A stretch of DNA of 64,000 nucleotides from Microbacterium oleivorans (GCF_023715745.1 NZ_JAMBOV010000001.1:558001-622000), one strand, 5' to 3'; shown: positions 25,536-35,214, numbered from the stretch's first letter. Program-made: numbers and translations. Notes: generated from the sequence alone by a model not told the origin.

Positions 25536-26123
25536 TCAGCCTCCGATCCAGGGTCCGATGGCGTCGACGTTCAGGCGCAGCAGCAGGATGAAGACCACCC
25601 AGCTGAGCGCCGCCATGACGACACCCGTGAGCAGTGCCTGCTTCCAGGTCGTCTCGACGCGCGCGAAGGAGACACCGACGACGGCGATGAACGAGGTCAG
25701 CACGAGTCCGAGCCCCTCCACGCAGATGGTGAAGAAGAGGATGGTCGCCGTCACGATCAGCAGCGGACGCCACGGGATGCGGCCGAACCCGAGCGGCGGG
25801 CCCTGCTCGACGTCGCCGACGACGGGCACCGGACGGGTGACGAAGGGAACGCCCTCCGCCTGCGACGCCTTCGCTGCGGCGAGCTTGTCGAGTGTCGAGT
25901 CCTCGGCCAGCTGCTCCTCCGTCGCCGGCTCCTCGACGAAGGTCTCCTCACGGCTGGGGGCGACGACGGCGCGGACGATGACGGCGACGCCCAGCATGAT
26001 GAGCAGGACGGCGACCCCGAGCGGGAAGGCGGCGGGACCCATCGCGAGCGGGGTTCCGATGTCGTAGGCGAACGACGAGACGGCGAAGGCCGCACCGATG
26101 CCCGCGAACACGAGACCTCCCAC
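25536..26123 (-). CDS. tctB: Tripartite tricarboxylate transporter small subunit TctB
   Basis: 195 residues from the first usual start (GTG 26123). Four membrane helices: LVFAGIGAAFAVSSFAY, AFPLGVAVLLIMLGVAVIV, then after a long charged loop PLLIVTATILFFTICVEGL and a last pair ending VVFILLLRL. This is the TctB layout. The GTG has no ribosome site, whereas a perfect AGGAGG lies just after the tctC coding end, six bases before an in-frame ATC (26195). That would add 24 residues ending SSADL, which look coding, so the real start may be the non-standard ATC. Confidence 0.8.
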   Translation of the reverse strand: MGGLVFAGIGAAFAVSSFAYDIGTPLAMGPAAFPLGVAVLLIMLGVAVIVRAVVAPSREETFVEEPATEEQLAEDSTLDKLAAAKASQAEGVPFVTRPVPVVGDVEQGPPLGFGRIPWRPLLIVTATILFFTICVEGLGLVLTSFIAVVGVSFARVETTWKQALLTGVVMAALSWVVFILLLRLNVDAIGPWIGG

Positions 26124-26196
26124 GAGGTCGGCGGAGGAGAAGGGGAAGCCCCCGGGGAACGGGCGGTGCCCGCTCCCCGGGGTGTCCTCGACGATG

Positions 26197-27201
26197 TCAG
26201 CCCTCCTGTCCGAGGAGGCCGCCCCACAGGGCGATCTGGTCGTCGAGCTGCGTCGCGAGCGTGGCGGGCGAGGCCTGCTCGGCGGTCACCGGCGAGGTGC
26301 CGAGCTCCTCGAACTGCGTGCCGACCTCTTCGTTGCCGAGCGCGGTGATGAGCGCCTCGTTGAGGATCGTGACGACCTCCTCGGGCGTCCCCGCGGGCGC
26401 GTAGAGTCCGTGCCAGATGCTGACCTCGACGTCCGGGAGCCCTGCTTCGGCGGTCGTCGGGATCTCGGGGAGCACGGCCACCCGCTCGGGGACGGTGACC
26501 GCGTAGGCCTCGACGGATCCGGCGAGGATCTGGCTGGCGGAGTTGGTGGTCTGGTCGCACAGCAGGTCGACCTGCCCGCCGAGCAGGTCGGCCATGGCGG
26601 GGCCGGTGCCGTCGTAGGGGACTTCGGTCAGTTCGACACCGAGGGCGTCCTGCAGAAGCGTGCCGCACAGGTGCGAGGCCGAACCGACGCCGGCGTGGGC
26701 GAGGGTGACCGAGCCCTGGTTGTCCTCGATGTAGGAGACGAGCTCGTCGAGGTCTGCGGGGCCGAGTCCTGACCGCGACAGGATCGCCATAGGGACCTCG
26801 GTGACGAGACCGATCGGCTCGAAGTCCTCGACCGGGTCGAAGTTGAGGTCGGGGTAGAGGGCCGGTGCGGTGGACATGCCGATGTGGTGGAGCAGGAGTG
26901 TGTACCCGTCGGGGTCTGCGGTGGAGGCCTCGCCGGCGCCGACGGTGCCGCCCGCGCCCTCGACGTTGTCGACGACGACCTGAACGCCGAGTTCCTCGCC
27001 GAGCGGCTCGGCCAGGATGCGGGTGACGGTGTCGGTGGGGCCGCCGGCGGCGAACGGCACGATGACGTCGATCGTGTCATCGGGGAAGTTCGCGCCGCCT
27101 TCGCCGCCCCCTCCTCCCGATCCGGACGAGCTGCAGGCCGCGAGGGCCAGGCAGAGGGTGGCGCCCACGGCGAGGGTGGAGAGAGGTCGGATGAGTCGCA
27201 T
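26197..27201 (-). CDS. tctC: Tripartite tricarboxylate transporter receptor TctC
   Basis: 334 residues. Lipoprotein signal ending LALAACSS, then the TctC/Bug fold: IDVIVPFAAGGPTDTVTRIL, VVVDNVEGAGGTVGAGEAS, HAGVGSASHLCGTLL and EVPYDGTGPAMADLLGGQVDLLCDQ. It captures a carboxylate outside the membrane and presents it to TctBA. First gene of the tctCBA operon, with AAGGA before the ATG. A promoter with activator-type repeats lies upstream. Confidence 0.9.
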   Translation of the reverse strand: MRLIRPLSTLAVGATLCLALAACSSSGSGGGGGEGGANFPDDTIDVIVPFAAGGPTDTVTRILAEPLGEELGVQVVVDNVEGAGGTVGAGEASTADPDGYTLLLHHIGMSTAPALYPDLNFDPVEDFEPIGLVTEVPMAILSRSGLGPADLDELVSYIEDNQGSVTLAHAGVGSASHLCGTLLQDALGVELTEVPYDGTGPAMADLLGGQVDLLCDQTTNSASQILAGSVEAYAVTVPERVAVLPEIPTTAEAGLPDVEVSIWHGLYAPAGTPEEVVTILNEALITALGNEEVGTQFEELGTSPVTAEQASPATLATQLDDQIALWGGLLGQEG

Positions 27202-27263
27202 GCTGTGTCCTTCGATCGTCGTCGATGTCGGGTGGATGCCGGGCGTCTTCGCCGCGACGACTC

Positions 27264-27293
27264 ATGATGGGAACGCCGATGAGCGCCCGACAA
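27264..27293 (-). promoter_or_regulatory. Predicted tctCBA promoter
   Basis: On the minus strand TTGTCG (27288-27293) and CATCAT (27264-27269) are separated by 18 bases. Both hexamers are 4/6 matches, as expected for an activator-dependent promoter. The two 23-bp repeats lie directly upstream. Confidence 0.4.
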
Positions 27294-27303
27294 GGCGCGG
27301 CGC

Positions 27304-27367
27304 GTGACCACTGTGAACACAAACCGAACCGCCGCAGGATCGCGGTGAACACTGTGAACGCAAGTCC
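27304..27367. promoter_or_regulatory. Two copies of the response-regulator motif upstream of tctCBA
   Basis: Copy 2 at 27304-27326 (GTGACCACTGTGAACACAA then ACCG) and copy 3 at 27345-27367 (GTGAACACTGTGAACGCAA then GTCC) start 41 bases apart, about four helical turns. Copy 3 matches the element before the sensor kinase at 19 of 23 positions. They begin about 10 bases upstream of the predicted tct -35 box. Confidence 0.55.
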
Positions 27368-27391
27368 GCTCCGGCGGGCGGAGCCGGCGTC

Positions 27392-28564
27392 TCAGGTGAC
27401 GGGCTTCGGGTTCGCGAGGAGGCCTTCGAAGACGGCCTCCGCCGCGCCGATCAGCAGACGGTGTTCCGCGAGCCCGGCCGGGAGGATGCGCAGTTCCTCG
27501 CCGCAGGCGGGCATCGCCTGCGCGCGGACGGCTGTCTCGAGCGCGGCGACGTCGAGCCCCGCCAGCACGGAGAGGAACCCGCCGAGCACGACAGCGGACG
27601 GGTTCAGGACGTTGACGGCGTTGGCGAGCGCCGTGGCGAGGATGCGGCGCTGCCGCTCGACCTCCCCGGCGACCGACGGCGTGTCGAGCTGCGCCGCGAG
27701 CGCCTCGCCGAGCTCGCGGTCGTCGCCGCGGTTCAGCCCCACGACCGACAGCAGCCGGGCTCGGCTGACCTCGTCCTCGAGCACGCCGTCGCGCGCCCGC
27801 CGGTCGGCGAGGGTCGCGATGCCGGGGCGGTTCTGCCCGAACTCCCCGGCGTAGCCGCCGGCGCCGAGCACCGGCATCCCGTTCACGATGATGCCGCCGC
27901 CGATGCCGCTCGCACCGCCGTTGAGGTAGACGGCGTGGTCGATGCCGCTCGCGGCGCCGAAGAGGTGCTCGGCGACGGTGCCGAGCGTCGCATCGTTTCC
28001 GACGACGACGGGGATGCCGGTGGCCGCCGCGACGACGTCGCGCAGAGGCGCGTCGACCCAGCCGAGGTGGGGCGCGTCGCGCACCAGGCCGTCCTCGACC
28101 CGGACGAGCCCCGGGACGGCGAGTCCGACGCCGAGGATGCGGGCGCCCGCCAGCTCCGCCCGGCGCCAGGAGGCGATCTGCGCCGCGACGAGCTCGGCGG
28201 TGGCCGTGGGAGTGAGCAGCCGATCCTGCGGCAGGACGACCACCGCGCGGATGTCGCGGTCGAGGCCGACCGCGGCGATCTCGAGCGCGTCGACCTCGGG
28301 GTTGACGGCGATCGCGACGACGGCGGGGTCGACGCAGACGACGGGGGAGGGGCGACCGACGCGGTGCGACGGATCGGGGGCCCGCTCGGTGACCAGGCCG
28401 AAGGACGCGAGCGTCGCCACGAGATCGGCGACGGTGGAGCGGTTCAGCCCGGTCGACTCGGTCAGGGCGGACCGGGACTGCGGGCCCTCGCGGTGAACGA
28501 TGCCGAGGATGCTGCCGAGGTTGGCCCGCCGGACGGATTCGACGGTTCGCCCTTGCTCGGTCAC
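27392..28564 (-). CDS. ROK-family transcriptional repressor (XylR type)
   Basis: 390 residues from the GTG at 28564. N-terminal winged helix ([30 protein letters not shown]) with the VGRPSP wing, then a ROK sugar-kinase-like domain ([33 protein letters not shown]). The ROK kinase catalytic pattern is degenerate, as in regulators. It is divergent from xylA with a GTTGTT-N3-AACAAC palindrome between them, so it is probably the xylose-responsive repressor of xylAB. The frame is open to 28633, but that would run across the operator. Confidence 0.85.
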   Translation of the reverse strand: MTEQGRTVESVRRANLGSILGIVHREGPQSRSALTESTGLNRSTVADLVATLASFGLVTERAPDPSHRVGRPSPVVCVDPAVVAIAVNPEVDALEIAAVGLDRDIRAVVVLPQDRLLTPTATAELVAAQIASWRRAELAGARILGVGLAVPGLVRVEDGLVRDAPHLGWVDAPLRDVVAAATGIPVVVGNDATLGTVAEHLFGAASGIDHAVYLNGGASGIGGGIIVNGMPVLGAGGYAGEFGQNRPGIATLADRRARDGVLEDEVSRARLLSVVGLNRGDDRELGEALAAQLDTPSVAGEVERQRRILATALANAVNVLNPSAVVLGGFLSVLAGLDVAALETAVRAQAMPACGEELRILPAGLAEHRLLIGAAEAVFEGLLANPKPVT

Positions 28565-28590
28565 GGACCCACCATAGTCACCAAAGGGGT

Positions 28591-28631
28591 TTGTCGCGGC
28601 GACGCGCCTGGTATACGTTGTTGCCAACAAC
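28591..28631 (+). promoter_or_regulatory. xylA promoter and ROK operator
   Basis: TTGTCG (28591-28596) and TATACG (28612-28617) resemble -35/-10 boxes with a short 15-base spacer. The palindrome GTTGTTGCCAACAAC (28617-28631) overlaps the -10 edge and would occlude RNA polymerase when bound. Confidence 0.5.
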
Positions 28632-28657
28632 AATTATCTGGTTCGCGAAGGAGCGAC

Positions 28658-29845
28658 ATGGTCACCCCCACCCCCGCAGACAAGTTCAGCTTCGGCCTGT
28701 GGACCGTCGGCTACAACGGCACCGACCCCTTCGGCGGACCGACGCGACCGCCGCTCGACACTGTCCACGCGGTCGAGAAGCTCTCCGAGCTCGGCGCGTA
28801 CGGCCTCACCTTCCACGACGACGACCTCTTCGCCTTCGGCTCGAGCGACGCCGAGCGTCAGCGCGAGATCGACCGCCTGAAGGGCGCGCTCGAGTCCACG
28901 GGCATGATCATCCCGATGGTGACGACGAACCTCTTCAGCGCACCCGTGTTCAAGGACGGCGGCTTCACGGCCAACGACCGCGGCGTCCGGCGCTTCGCAC
29001 TGCGCAAGGTGTTCCGCCAGCTCGACCTCGGCGCCGAGCTCGGCGCGAAGACCTTCGTCATGTGGGGCGGCCGCGAGGGCGCCGAGTACGACTCCGCGAA
29101 GGACATCCGCCAGGCGCTCGAGCGCTACCGCGAGGCCGTGAACCTCCTCGGCCAGTACGTCGTGGACAAGGGCTACGACATCCGCTTCGCGATCGAGCCG
29201 AAGCCGAACGAGCCGCGTGGCGACATCCTGCTGCCGACGCTCGGCCACGCGATCGCCTTCATCGACTCGCTCGAGCGGCCCGAGCTCGTGGGCCTGAACC
29301 CCGAGGTCGGTCACGAGCAGATGGCGGGCCTGAACTTCGCCGCCGGCATCGCCCAGGCGCTGTACCACGGCAAGCTCTTCCACATCGACCTCAACGGGCA
29401 GCGCGGCATCAAGTACGACCAGGACCTCGTGTTCGGCCACGGCGACCTGCACAACGCATTCGCGCTCGTCGACCTGCTCGAGAACGGCGGCCCCGGCGGC
29501 GTCCCCGCCTACGAGGGCCCGCGTCACTTCGACTACAAGCCGAGCCGCACCGAGGACGAGACCGGCGTCTGGGAGTCCGCAGCCGCGAACATGCGCACCT
29601 ACCTGCTGCTCAAGGAGCGGGCGCAGGCGTTCCGCGCCGACCCCGAGGTGCAGGAGGCGCTCGCCGCCGCCAAGGTCGACGAGCTCTCGACGCCGACCCT
29701 GAACCCGGGCGAGACGTACGAGGACTTCCTCGCCGACCGCTCCGCGTACGAGGACTTCGACCCGAGCGTCTACCTCGGCGGCAAGGGCGGCGGCTTCGTG
29801 CGCCTGCAGCAGCTGGCGACCGAGCACCTGCTGGGCGCACGCTGA
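28658..29845 (+). CDS. xylA: Xylose isomerase
   Basis: 395 residues, the length of the short actinobacterial class. [17 protein letters not shown] at the N-terminus, [20 protein letters not shown] (catalytic His and Asp), [13 protein letters not shown] (metal Glu), [10 protein letters not shown] and HIDLNGQRG. It isomerises D-xylose to D-xylulose with two divalent metals. GAAGGAG precedes the ATG. The xylulokinase gene follows after one base. Confidence 0.95.
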   Translation: MVTPTPADKFSFGLWTVGYNGTDPFGGPTRPPLDTVHAVEKLSELGAYGLTFHDDDLFAFGSSDAERQREIDRLKGALESTGMIIPMVTTNLFSAPVFKDGGFTANDRGVRRFALRKVFRQLDLGAELGAKTFVMWGGREGAEYDSAKDIRQALERYREAVNLLGQYVVDKGYDIRFAIEPKPNEPRGDILLPTLGHAIAFIDSLERPELVGLNPEVGHEQMAGLNFAAGIAQALYHGKLFHIDLNGQRGIKYDQDLVFGHGDLHNAFALVDLLENGGPGGVPAYEGPRHFDYKPSRTEDETGVWESAAANMRTYLLLKERAQAFRADPEVQEALAAAKVDELSTPTLNPGETYEDFLADRSAYEDFDPSVYLGGKGGGFVRLQQLATEHLLGAR

Positions 29846-29846
29846 C

Positions 29847-31247
29847 GTGACCCTCGTCATGGGCGTCGACTCGTCGACGCAGTCCTGCAAGGTCGTCATC
29901 GTCGACGCCGCGACCGGGGCGGTCGTCCGCTCCGGTCGCGCGTCGCACCCGGACGGCACATCGGTCGATCCCGAGGCGTGGTGGGTCGCGCTGCAGAGCG
30001 CGATCGCGGATGCCGGGGGTCTGGACGGCGTCGAGGCGTGGTCGATCGGGGGTCAGCAGCACGGCATGGTCGCGCTGGACTCGGGCGGTTCCGTGGTGCG
30101 TGACGCGCTGCTGTGGAACGACACGCGGTCGGGTCCGGCGGCATCCGATCTCACAGCGGAGTTCGGCGCCGAGACCCTCGCGCAGCGCACGGGTCTCGTG
30201 CCCGTCGCGTCATTCACGATCACGAAGCTGCGCTGGCTCAGGGATGCGGAACCGGCCCACGCGGCCCGCGTCGCGGCGGTCGCGCTGCCGCACGACTGGC
30301 TGACGTGGCGCCTGCGGGGCTACGGACCCGAGAACCCCGCGCTCGACGAGCTCGTCACCGATCGCTCCGACGCGTCGGGCACCGGCTACTGGGACCCCGA
30401 GTCGGGTGGCTACGACCGCGAGCTGCTCGCGGCGGCACTCGGTCACGACGCCGTGCTGCCGCGGGTCCTCGGGCCGCTCGAGTGGGTGACGGACAGCGAC
30501 GGCCGCCGCGTCGGGCCCGGCGCGGGCGACAACGCCGGCGCCGCCCTGGGCGTCGGGGCGACGGCGGGTGACGTCGTCGTGTCGATCGGCACCTCCGGCA
30601 CCGTCTTCGCCGTCAGCGACACCCGGACGATCGACCCGAGCGGGACGGCGGCCGGTTTCGCCGATGCGACGGGCCGGTTCCTGCCGCTCGTCGCGACGCT
30701 CAACGCGGCGCGCGTGCTCGACGCGATCGCACGCCTGCTGGGCGTCGACCACGAGGGTCTGACCGAGCTGGCGACGGCAGCCGAACCGGGGGCGGGCGGT
30801 GTCGTCCTCGTGCCGTGGTTCGAGGGCGAACGCACGCCGAACCTCCCGACCGCGCGCGCCTCGCTCGACGGGCTCTCGCTCGAGAACACGACGCGCGAGA
30901 ATCTCGCGCGCGCCGCGGTCGAGGGCATGCTGGCCGGGCTGGCGACCGGCCTCGAGGCGATCCGCTCCCTGGGCGTCGACACCGAGCGTGTGCTGCTCGT
31001 CGGCGGAGCGGCCCGCAATACCGCCGTGGCCGCGGTCGCCGCCCAGGTCTTCGACGTGCCGGTGGCCGTTCCGTCGCCGGGGGAGTATGTCGCGCTGGGC
31101 GCGGCGCGCCAGGCGGCGGCCGTACTCGGCGGATCGTGGCCGGAGTGGCCGGTCGCGATGGACCGCGACGCGGCATCCGACCCCCGTCCCGAGGTGCGCG
31201 AACGGTACGATCGCGTCGCCGCGCGACGAGCGGCGGAGCTGCGATGA
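29847..31247 (+). CDS. xylB: Xylulokinase
   Basis: 466 residues, FGGY sugar kinase. [19 protein letters not shown] at the N-terminus, [13 protein letters not shown] (substrate-contacting segment), WNDTRS, and a C-terminal ATPase half with [12 protein letters not shown] and [10 protein letters not shown]. It phosphorylates D-xylulose to xylulose-5-phosphate for the pentose phosphate pathway. GTG start one base after the xylA stop; its stop overlaps the ThuA-like gene (ATGA). Confidence 0.93.
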   Translation: MTLVMGVDSSTQSCKVVIVDAATGAVVRSGRASHPDGTSVDPEAWWVALQSAIADAGGLDGVEAWSIGGQQHGMVALDSGGSVVRDALLWNDTRSGPAASDLTAEFGAETLAQRTGLVPVASFTITKLRWLRDAEPAHAARVAAVALPHDWLTWRLRGYGPENPALDELVTDRSDASGTGYWDPESGGYDRELLAAALGHDAVLPRVLGPLEWVTDSDGRRVGPGAGDNAGAALGVGATAGDVVVSIGTSGTVFAVSDTRTIDPSGTAAGFADATGRFLPLVATLNAARVLDAIARLLGVDHEGLTELATAAEPGAGGVVLVPWFEGERTPNLPTARASLDGLSLENTTRENLARAAVEGMLAGLATGLEAIRSLGVDTERVLLVGGAARNTAVAAVAAQVFDVPVAVPSPGEYVALGAARQAAAVLGGSWPEWPVAMDRDAASDPRPEVRERYDRVAARRAAELR

Positions 31248-31945
31248 CCCGCCGCCGCGCGCTCATCGTCCGCGGCGGCTGGGACGGGCACCACCCCGTC
31301 GCCGCCACCGACATGTTCCGCCCGTTCCTCGACGCGCAGGGATTCGACGTGCGCGTCGAGGAGACGAACGAGGTGTACGCCGACGCCGCCGCGATGGCCG
31401 AGACCGATCTCATCGTCCAGGCGGTCACGATGTCGTCGATCTCGGATGCCGCGGTGAAAGGGCTCCGCGCCGCCGTCGAGTCGGGAACGGGTCTCGCCGG
31501 CTGGCACGGCGGCATCGCCGATTCGTACCGCGGGAGCTCGGACTACCTGCAGCTGGTCGGGGGTCAGTTCGCCACCCATCCGGGCCGGCATCCCGACGAC
31601 CGCCCCGGCGACGAGCGAGACAACTACCTCGACTACACGGTCGAGATCACCGACCTGGGGCGGCGTCACGAGATCACGGCCGGGATCGAGGACTTCGTCC
31701 TGCACACCGAGCAGTACTGGGTGCTGCACGACGACCTCATCGACGTCCTCGCCACGACGACGCATCCGACGCAGGACTACCATCCGTGGCACCGTCCGAT
31801 CGTCAGTCCCGCCGTGTGGACCCGGCTCTGGGGGCGGGGGCGCGTCTTCGTCGCGACACCGGGCCACACCCCTGAGGTCCTCGCCGAGCCCCACGTCCGC
31901 ACCATCGTCGAGAGGGGACTGCTGTGGGCAGCCCGCACGCCGTAG
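31244..31945 (+). CDS. ThuA-like domain protein
   Basis: 233 residues. Class-I-glutamine-amidotransferase-like ThuA fold: [48 protein letters not shown] and [14 protein letters not shown]-like [15 protein letters not shown]. ThuA proteins accompany sugar dehydrogenases in trehalose and other disaccharide pathways; the chemistry is poorly defined. It overlaps xylB upstream and the Gfo/Idh gene downstream, so it is part of the xyl operon and probably works with that oxidoreductase on a sugar. Confidence 0.82.
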   Translation: MTRRRALIVRGGWDGHHPVAATDMFRPFLDAQGFDVRVEETNEVYADAAAMAETDLIVQAVTMSSISDAAVKGLRAAVESGTGLAGWHGGIADSYRGSSDYLQLVGGQFATHPGRHPDDRPGDERDNYLDYTVEITDLGRRHEITAGIEDFVLHTEQYWVLHDDLIDVLATTTHPTQDYHPWHRPIVSPAVWTRLWGRGRVFVATPGHTPEVLAEPHVRTIVERGLLWAARTP

Positions 31946-33027
31946 GCATCGTCGGCCTCGGCGTCATCTCCCGCCAGTACCTCGATCTGTTCGCGACGAG
32001 TCCGTCCATCCGCGTGGCCGCGGTCGCCGACCTGAACGCGGAGCGGGCGGCCGACGTGGCGGCGGCCCTTCCCGACGCCCGGGCCCTCACGGTCGCGGAG
32101 CTGATGGCCGACCAGGACGTGCAGACCGTGCTGAACCTCACCGTGCCGGCTGCGCACGCGGAGGTCGCCCACGCGGCCGTCTCAGCGGGCAAGTCGGTCC
32201 ACGGCGAGAAGCCGCTCGCCCTCACCGTCACGGAAGGGCGGGGAATCCTGGAGGCGGCGACCGCTGCGGGCGTGCGGGTCACGTCCGCACCCGACACCGT
32301 CCTGGGCACCGGCATCCAGACGGCCCGGCGACTCGTCGACGATGGGGCCATCGGCACGCCGATGTCGGCGAGTGCCACGTGGGTCTCGCCGGGGCACGAG
32401 CTGTGGCATCCGGCACCCGGCTTCTACTACGCGCCCGGCGGCGGCCCGCTGTTCGACATGGGTCCGTACTACCTGACCAGCCTCGTGCACCTGTTGGGGC
32501 CGATCGTCGCGGTCACCGGCGCCGCTCGCCGCGCGCGGTCGCAGCGGACGATCGCGACCGGGCCGCACGCCGGGGAGCAGATCGAGGTCGAGGTCGACAC
32601 GCACGTGAGCGGCCTGCTCGAGCACGCCGGCGGGGCGGTCTCGACGATCGTCACGAGCTTCGACGCCGTCGCGTCGACGTCGCCGCCGATCGAGGTGCAC
32701 GGCGATCGCGGGTCGCTCATCGTGCCCGACCCGAACATGTTCGACGGCGAGGTCCGTCTGGCCGAGCTCGGCCGTGGGGGCTGGCGCTCCGTCGCGGCAT
32801 CCGCGGGGTACGCAGACTCGGGTCGCGGAATCGGGCTGATCGATGCCGTCGCGGGTCAGGGCCCCGGACGCGCCGGCGGCTCGCTCGCCCTCCACGTGCT
32901 CGATGTCATGGAGAGCCTGCTGCGATCATCCGCGGAGGGTCGGCGGCTCAGCATCCACACCGTCGCCGAGCGGCCTCCTCTCGTGCCGCTGACGGCCGCG
33001 TCCGAATGGTCTCGATCCCTGACCTGA
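31924..33027 (+). CDS. Gfo/Idh/MocA-family oxidoreductase, partner of the ThuA protein
   Basis: 367 residues. Rossmann motif [13 protein letters not shown], catalytic-region GEKPLALT, then a substrate domain with YYAPGGGPLFDMGPYY, a segment common in the ThuA-linked group. It oxidises or reduces an unknown sugar with NAD(P). The GTG at 31924 has GAGAGGGG upstream and overlaps the ThuA gene by 22 bases. It is the last gene of the xyl operon, which ends in the hairpin at 33051-33081. Confidence 0.85.
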   Translation: MGSPHAVGIVGLGVISRQYLDLFATSPSIRVAAVADLNAERAADVAAALPDARALTVAELMADQDVQTVLNLTVPAAHAEVAHAAVSAGKSVHGEKPLALTVTEGRGILEAATAAGVRVTSAPDTVLGTGIQTARRLVDDGAIGTPMSASATWVSPGHELWHPAPGFYYAPGGGPLFDMGPYYLTSLVHLLGPIVAVTGAARRARSQRTIATGPHAGEQIEVEVDTHVSGLLEHAGGAVSTIVTSFDAVASTSPPIEVHGDRGSLIVPDPNMFDGEVRLAELGRGGWRSVAASAGYADSGRGIGLIDAVAGQGPGRAGGSLALHVLDVMESLLRSSAEGRRLSIHTVAERPPLVPLTAASEWSRSLT

Positions 33028-33050
33028 CCCGACCTTCCCCCGCGCGCAGA

Positions 33051-33090
33051 ACGCCGCTCCGCCCCTCCGGCGGAGCGGCGTCTTCGTGCG
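33051..33090 (+). terminator. xyl operon terminator
   Basis: ACGCCGCTCCGCC (33051-33063), loop of five, GGCGGAGCGGCGT (33069-33081), then CTTCGT. Perfect 13-bp stem. Confidence 0.7.
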
Positions 33091-33105
33091 ACCGAAACGA
33101 GATGT

Positions 33106-33134
33106 TTGACGCTGTCGCCCTCGGGCGTTATCTT
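33106..33134 (+). promoter_or_regulatory. Promoter of the Lpl-type transporter operon
   Basis: TTGACG (33106-33111) and TATCTT (33129-33134) with a 17-base spacer. The first LacI-type operator begins five bases downstream. Confidence 0.65.
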
Positions 33135-33138
33135 CGTA

Positions 33139-33185
33139 TCGAAGCGGTTCGACTCCTGTTCGCAGGTAACCCGGAGAAGCGCTTC
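33139..33185. promoter_or_regulatory. Two LacI-type operators
   Basis: TCGAAGCGGTTCGA (33139-33152) overlaps the expected transcription start. GAAGCGCTTC (33176-33185) lies just before the leader ORF. The second core is identical to the site before the GH42 gene (39306-39315), so the LacI regulator at 38197-39174 probably binds both promoters. Confidence 0.6.
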
Positions 33186-33202
33186 GATCACAAAGGAGTG
33201 AG

Positions 33203-33247
33203 ATGACCCGCCACATGTCCGAGCGCGCGATTCGGCACGACCGATGA
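33203..33247 (+). CDS. 14-residue leader ORF coupled to the permease gene
   Basis: ATG to TGA encoding MTRHMSERAIRHDR. It has the only strong ribosome site of the operon head (AAAGGAGTGAG), and its stop overlaps the permease start (ATGA at 33244). The permease ATG has no ribosome site of its own, so the permease probably depends on ribosomes that finish this leader. The peptide itself resembles nothing known. Confidence 0.5.
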   Translation: MTRHMSERAIRHDR

Positions 33248-34227
33248 CGCAGCAGGCGATCGTCACCGAGGCTGCGGCCGCGACGATCGAGGAGAAGGCG
33301 CCGCACCGGTCCGAGCAGCGGGTGTCGAAGAACCGGCGATCGTTCCGGATGTTCCTCTGCATCGTCCCGTTCCTCGTGCTCGTCTTCCTCTTCTCTTACT
33401 TCCCGCTCTACGGGTGGATCTACTCGCTGTACGACTACCGGCCCGCCCTCGGCCTCGCCGGCAGCGACTTCGTCGGCCTGCAGTGGTTCCAGCTCCTCGT
33501 CGGCTCACCGACGCAGGTGGCCCAGGTCGGGCAGGTCGTCCTCAACACGCTGGCCATCAGCTTCCTCGGCATCGCGACGTCGATCCTGCCGCTCGCGTTC
33601 GCGATCTTCCTCAACGAGATCAGGGCGCCCTGGTTCCGCAACTCGGTGCAGACGCTGACGACACTGCCCAACTTCATCTCGTGGGTGCTCGTCTACATGA
33701 TCGCCTTCTCGCTCTTCTCGAGCTCGGGCCTCGTGAACGGCATCCTCTCCGACGCCGGGCTCATCACCACCCCGGTGAAGTTCCTCGACACCGATCAGAA
33801 CGTGTGGCTCACGATGACCCTCTGGTCGATCTGGAAGGGGCTCGGCTGGGGCGCGATCATCTACCTCGCGGCGATCGCCGGCATCGACCAGTCGCTCTAC
33901 GAGTCGGCGGAGATCGACGGCGCCGGGCGCTTCCAGAAGATGTGGTTCATCACCGTTCCGCAGCTCATGCCGACCTACCTCGTGCTCCTGCTGCTGTCGA
34001 TCGCGAACCTGCTCAACAACGGCATGGAGCAGTACTTCGTGTTCCAGAACGCCTTCAACAAGGACTACATCCAGGTGCTCGACCTGTACGTCTACAACAT
34101 CGGCATGACGGGCAACAACCTGTCGATGGCGACGGCGATCGGCATGCTGAAGAGCCTCATCTCCGTCATCCTCCTGTTCACCGTCAACGGGATCGCCAAG
34201 CGCGTGCGCGGCGAATCCATCGTATGA
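33244..34227 (+). CDS. Sugar ABC transporter permease, LplB/YteP type
   Basis: 327 residues. Six membrane helices and the EAA-loop motif ESAEIDGAGRFQKMWFITVPQLMPT for docking the ATPase. The N-terminus (RSFRMFLCIVPFLVLVFLFSYFPLYGW) is typical of the polysaccharide-oligomer CUT1 group that pairs with long (about 550-residue) binding proteins. The start overlaps the leader ORF and the stop overlaps the second permease. No ATPase is encoded nearby; such systems usually share a common MsmX-like ATPase. Confidence 0.88.
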   Translation: MTQQAIVTEAAAATIEEKAPHRSEQRVSKNRRSFRMFLCIVPFLVLVFLFSYFPLYGWIYSLYDYRPALGLAGSDFVGLQWFQLLVGSPTQVAQVGQVVLNTLAISFLGIATSILPLAFAIFLNEIRAPWFRNSVQTLTTLPNFISWVLVYMIAFSLFSSSGLVNGILSDAGLITTPVKFLDTDQNVWLTMTLWSIWKGLGWGAIIYLAAIAGIDQSLYESAEIDGAGRFQKMWFITVPQLMPTYLVLLLLSIANLLNNGMEQYFVFQNAFNKDYIQVLDLYVYNIGMTGNNLSMATAIGMLKSLISVILLFTVNGIAKRVRGESIV

Positions 34228-35177
34228 GTCAGGAGCGCACCGTCATGGTCACCACGACTCCCACGCGTCGCGAGATCCGCCGCAGCACCGACCTGTCGGG
34301 CCGCGTGGTCTTCTCGATCGTCAACTACGGCGTGTTCCTCGCGCTCGCCTTCGTCTGCGCGTACCCGTTCTACTACCTGATCATCAACTCGATCAGCTCG
34401 AACGATCTCGCCGCCCTCGGGCAGGTCCGGTGGCTGCCCACCGGCATCCACTTCTCGAACTACGAGCAGGTGTTCCAGCTCGGCGGGCTCACGCAGGCCG
34501 CGATCGTCTCGGTCGGGCGCACCGTCATCGGCACCGTCGCCGCCGTCCTCGCCTCGGCGTTCCTCGGCTTCATGTTCACCCAGACCCGCATGTGGGGCCG
34601 CCAGTTCTGGTACCGCTTCGTGATCGTCACGATGTACTTCAGCGCGGGCCTCATCCCGGTGTTCATCGTCGTCCGCAACCTCGGGCTGACGAACAACTTC
34701 TGGGTCTACGTCCTGCCGTTCGTGGTGCAGCCGTTCTTCATCATCCTCGTGAAGACGTACGTCGAGGCGATGCCGACCGAGCTGCAGGAGGCGGCAGAGA
34801 TGGACGGCGCCAACATCCTCCAGATCTTCTTCCGCATCTACCTGCCCAATATGACGCCGATCCTCGCGACCGTCGCCATCTTCTCGGCGGTGGCGCAGTG
34901 GAACAGCTTCCAGGACACCCTCATCTACATCACCGACCAGAGCCTCTACACCCTGCAGTACCTGCTCTACATGTTCATCAACCAGGCGAACAGCCTGGCC
35001 CTGGCCATGCAGAACGGCGGCAACCTCACCTCGATCGTCGACGCGGCCACGAGCCAGACCCCGACGTCGATCCGCATGACGATCTCGGTGATCGTCATCC
35101 TGCCGATCATCTTCGTCTACCCGCTGTTCCAGCGCTTCTTCGTCAAGGGCATCATGCTCGGCGCGGTCAAGGGCTGA
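34224..35177 (+). CDS. Sugar ABC transporter permease, LplC/YtcP type
   Basis: 317 residues from the overlapped ATG; an ATG eight codons later (34245) is an alternative. Six helices, EAA loop LQEAAEMDGANILQIFFRIYLPNMTP and the C-terminal FVKGIMLGAVKG ending of this group. Second channel subunit of the oligosaccharide importer. Confidence 0.88.
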   Translation: MSQERTVMVTTTPTRREIRRSTDLSGRVVFSIVNYGVFLALAFVCAYPFYYLIINSISSNDLAALGQVRWLPTGIHFSNYEQVFQLGGLTQAAIVSVGRTVIGTVAAVLASAFLGFMFTQTRMWGRQFWYRFVIVTMYFSAGLIPVFIVVRNLGLTNNFWVYVLPFVVQPFFIILVKTYVEAMPTELQEAAEMDGANILQIFFRIYLPNMTPILATVAIFSAVAQWNSFQDTLIYITDQSLYTLQYLLYMFINQANSLALAMQNGGNLTSIVDAATSQTPTSIRMTISVIVILPIIFVYPLFQRFFVKGIMLGAVKG

Positions 35178-35214
35178 ATCGACCGATCCCGGTCACACCA
35201 CCGAGAGGAAAGCA

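Noticed and set aside
28634-29959. Long open frame opposite xylA
   Set aside because: A by-product of high GC: it is the reverse complement of a certain gene and has no family features.
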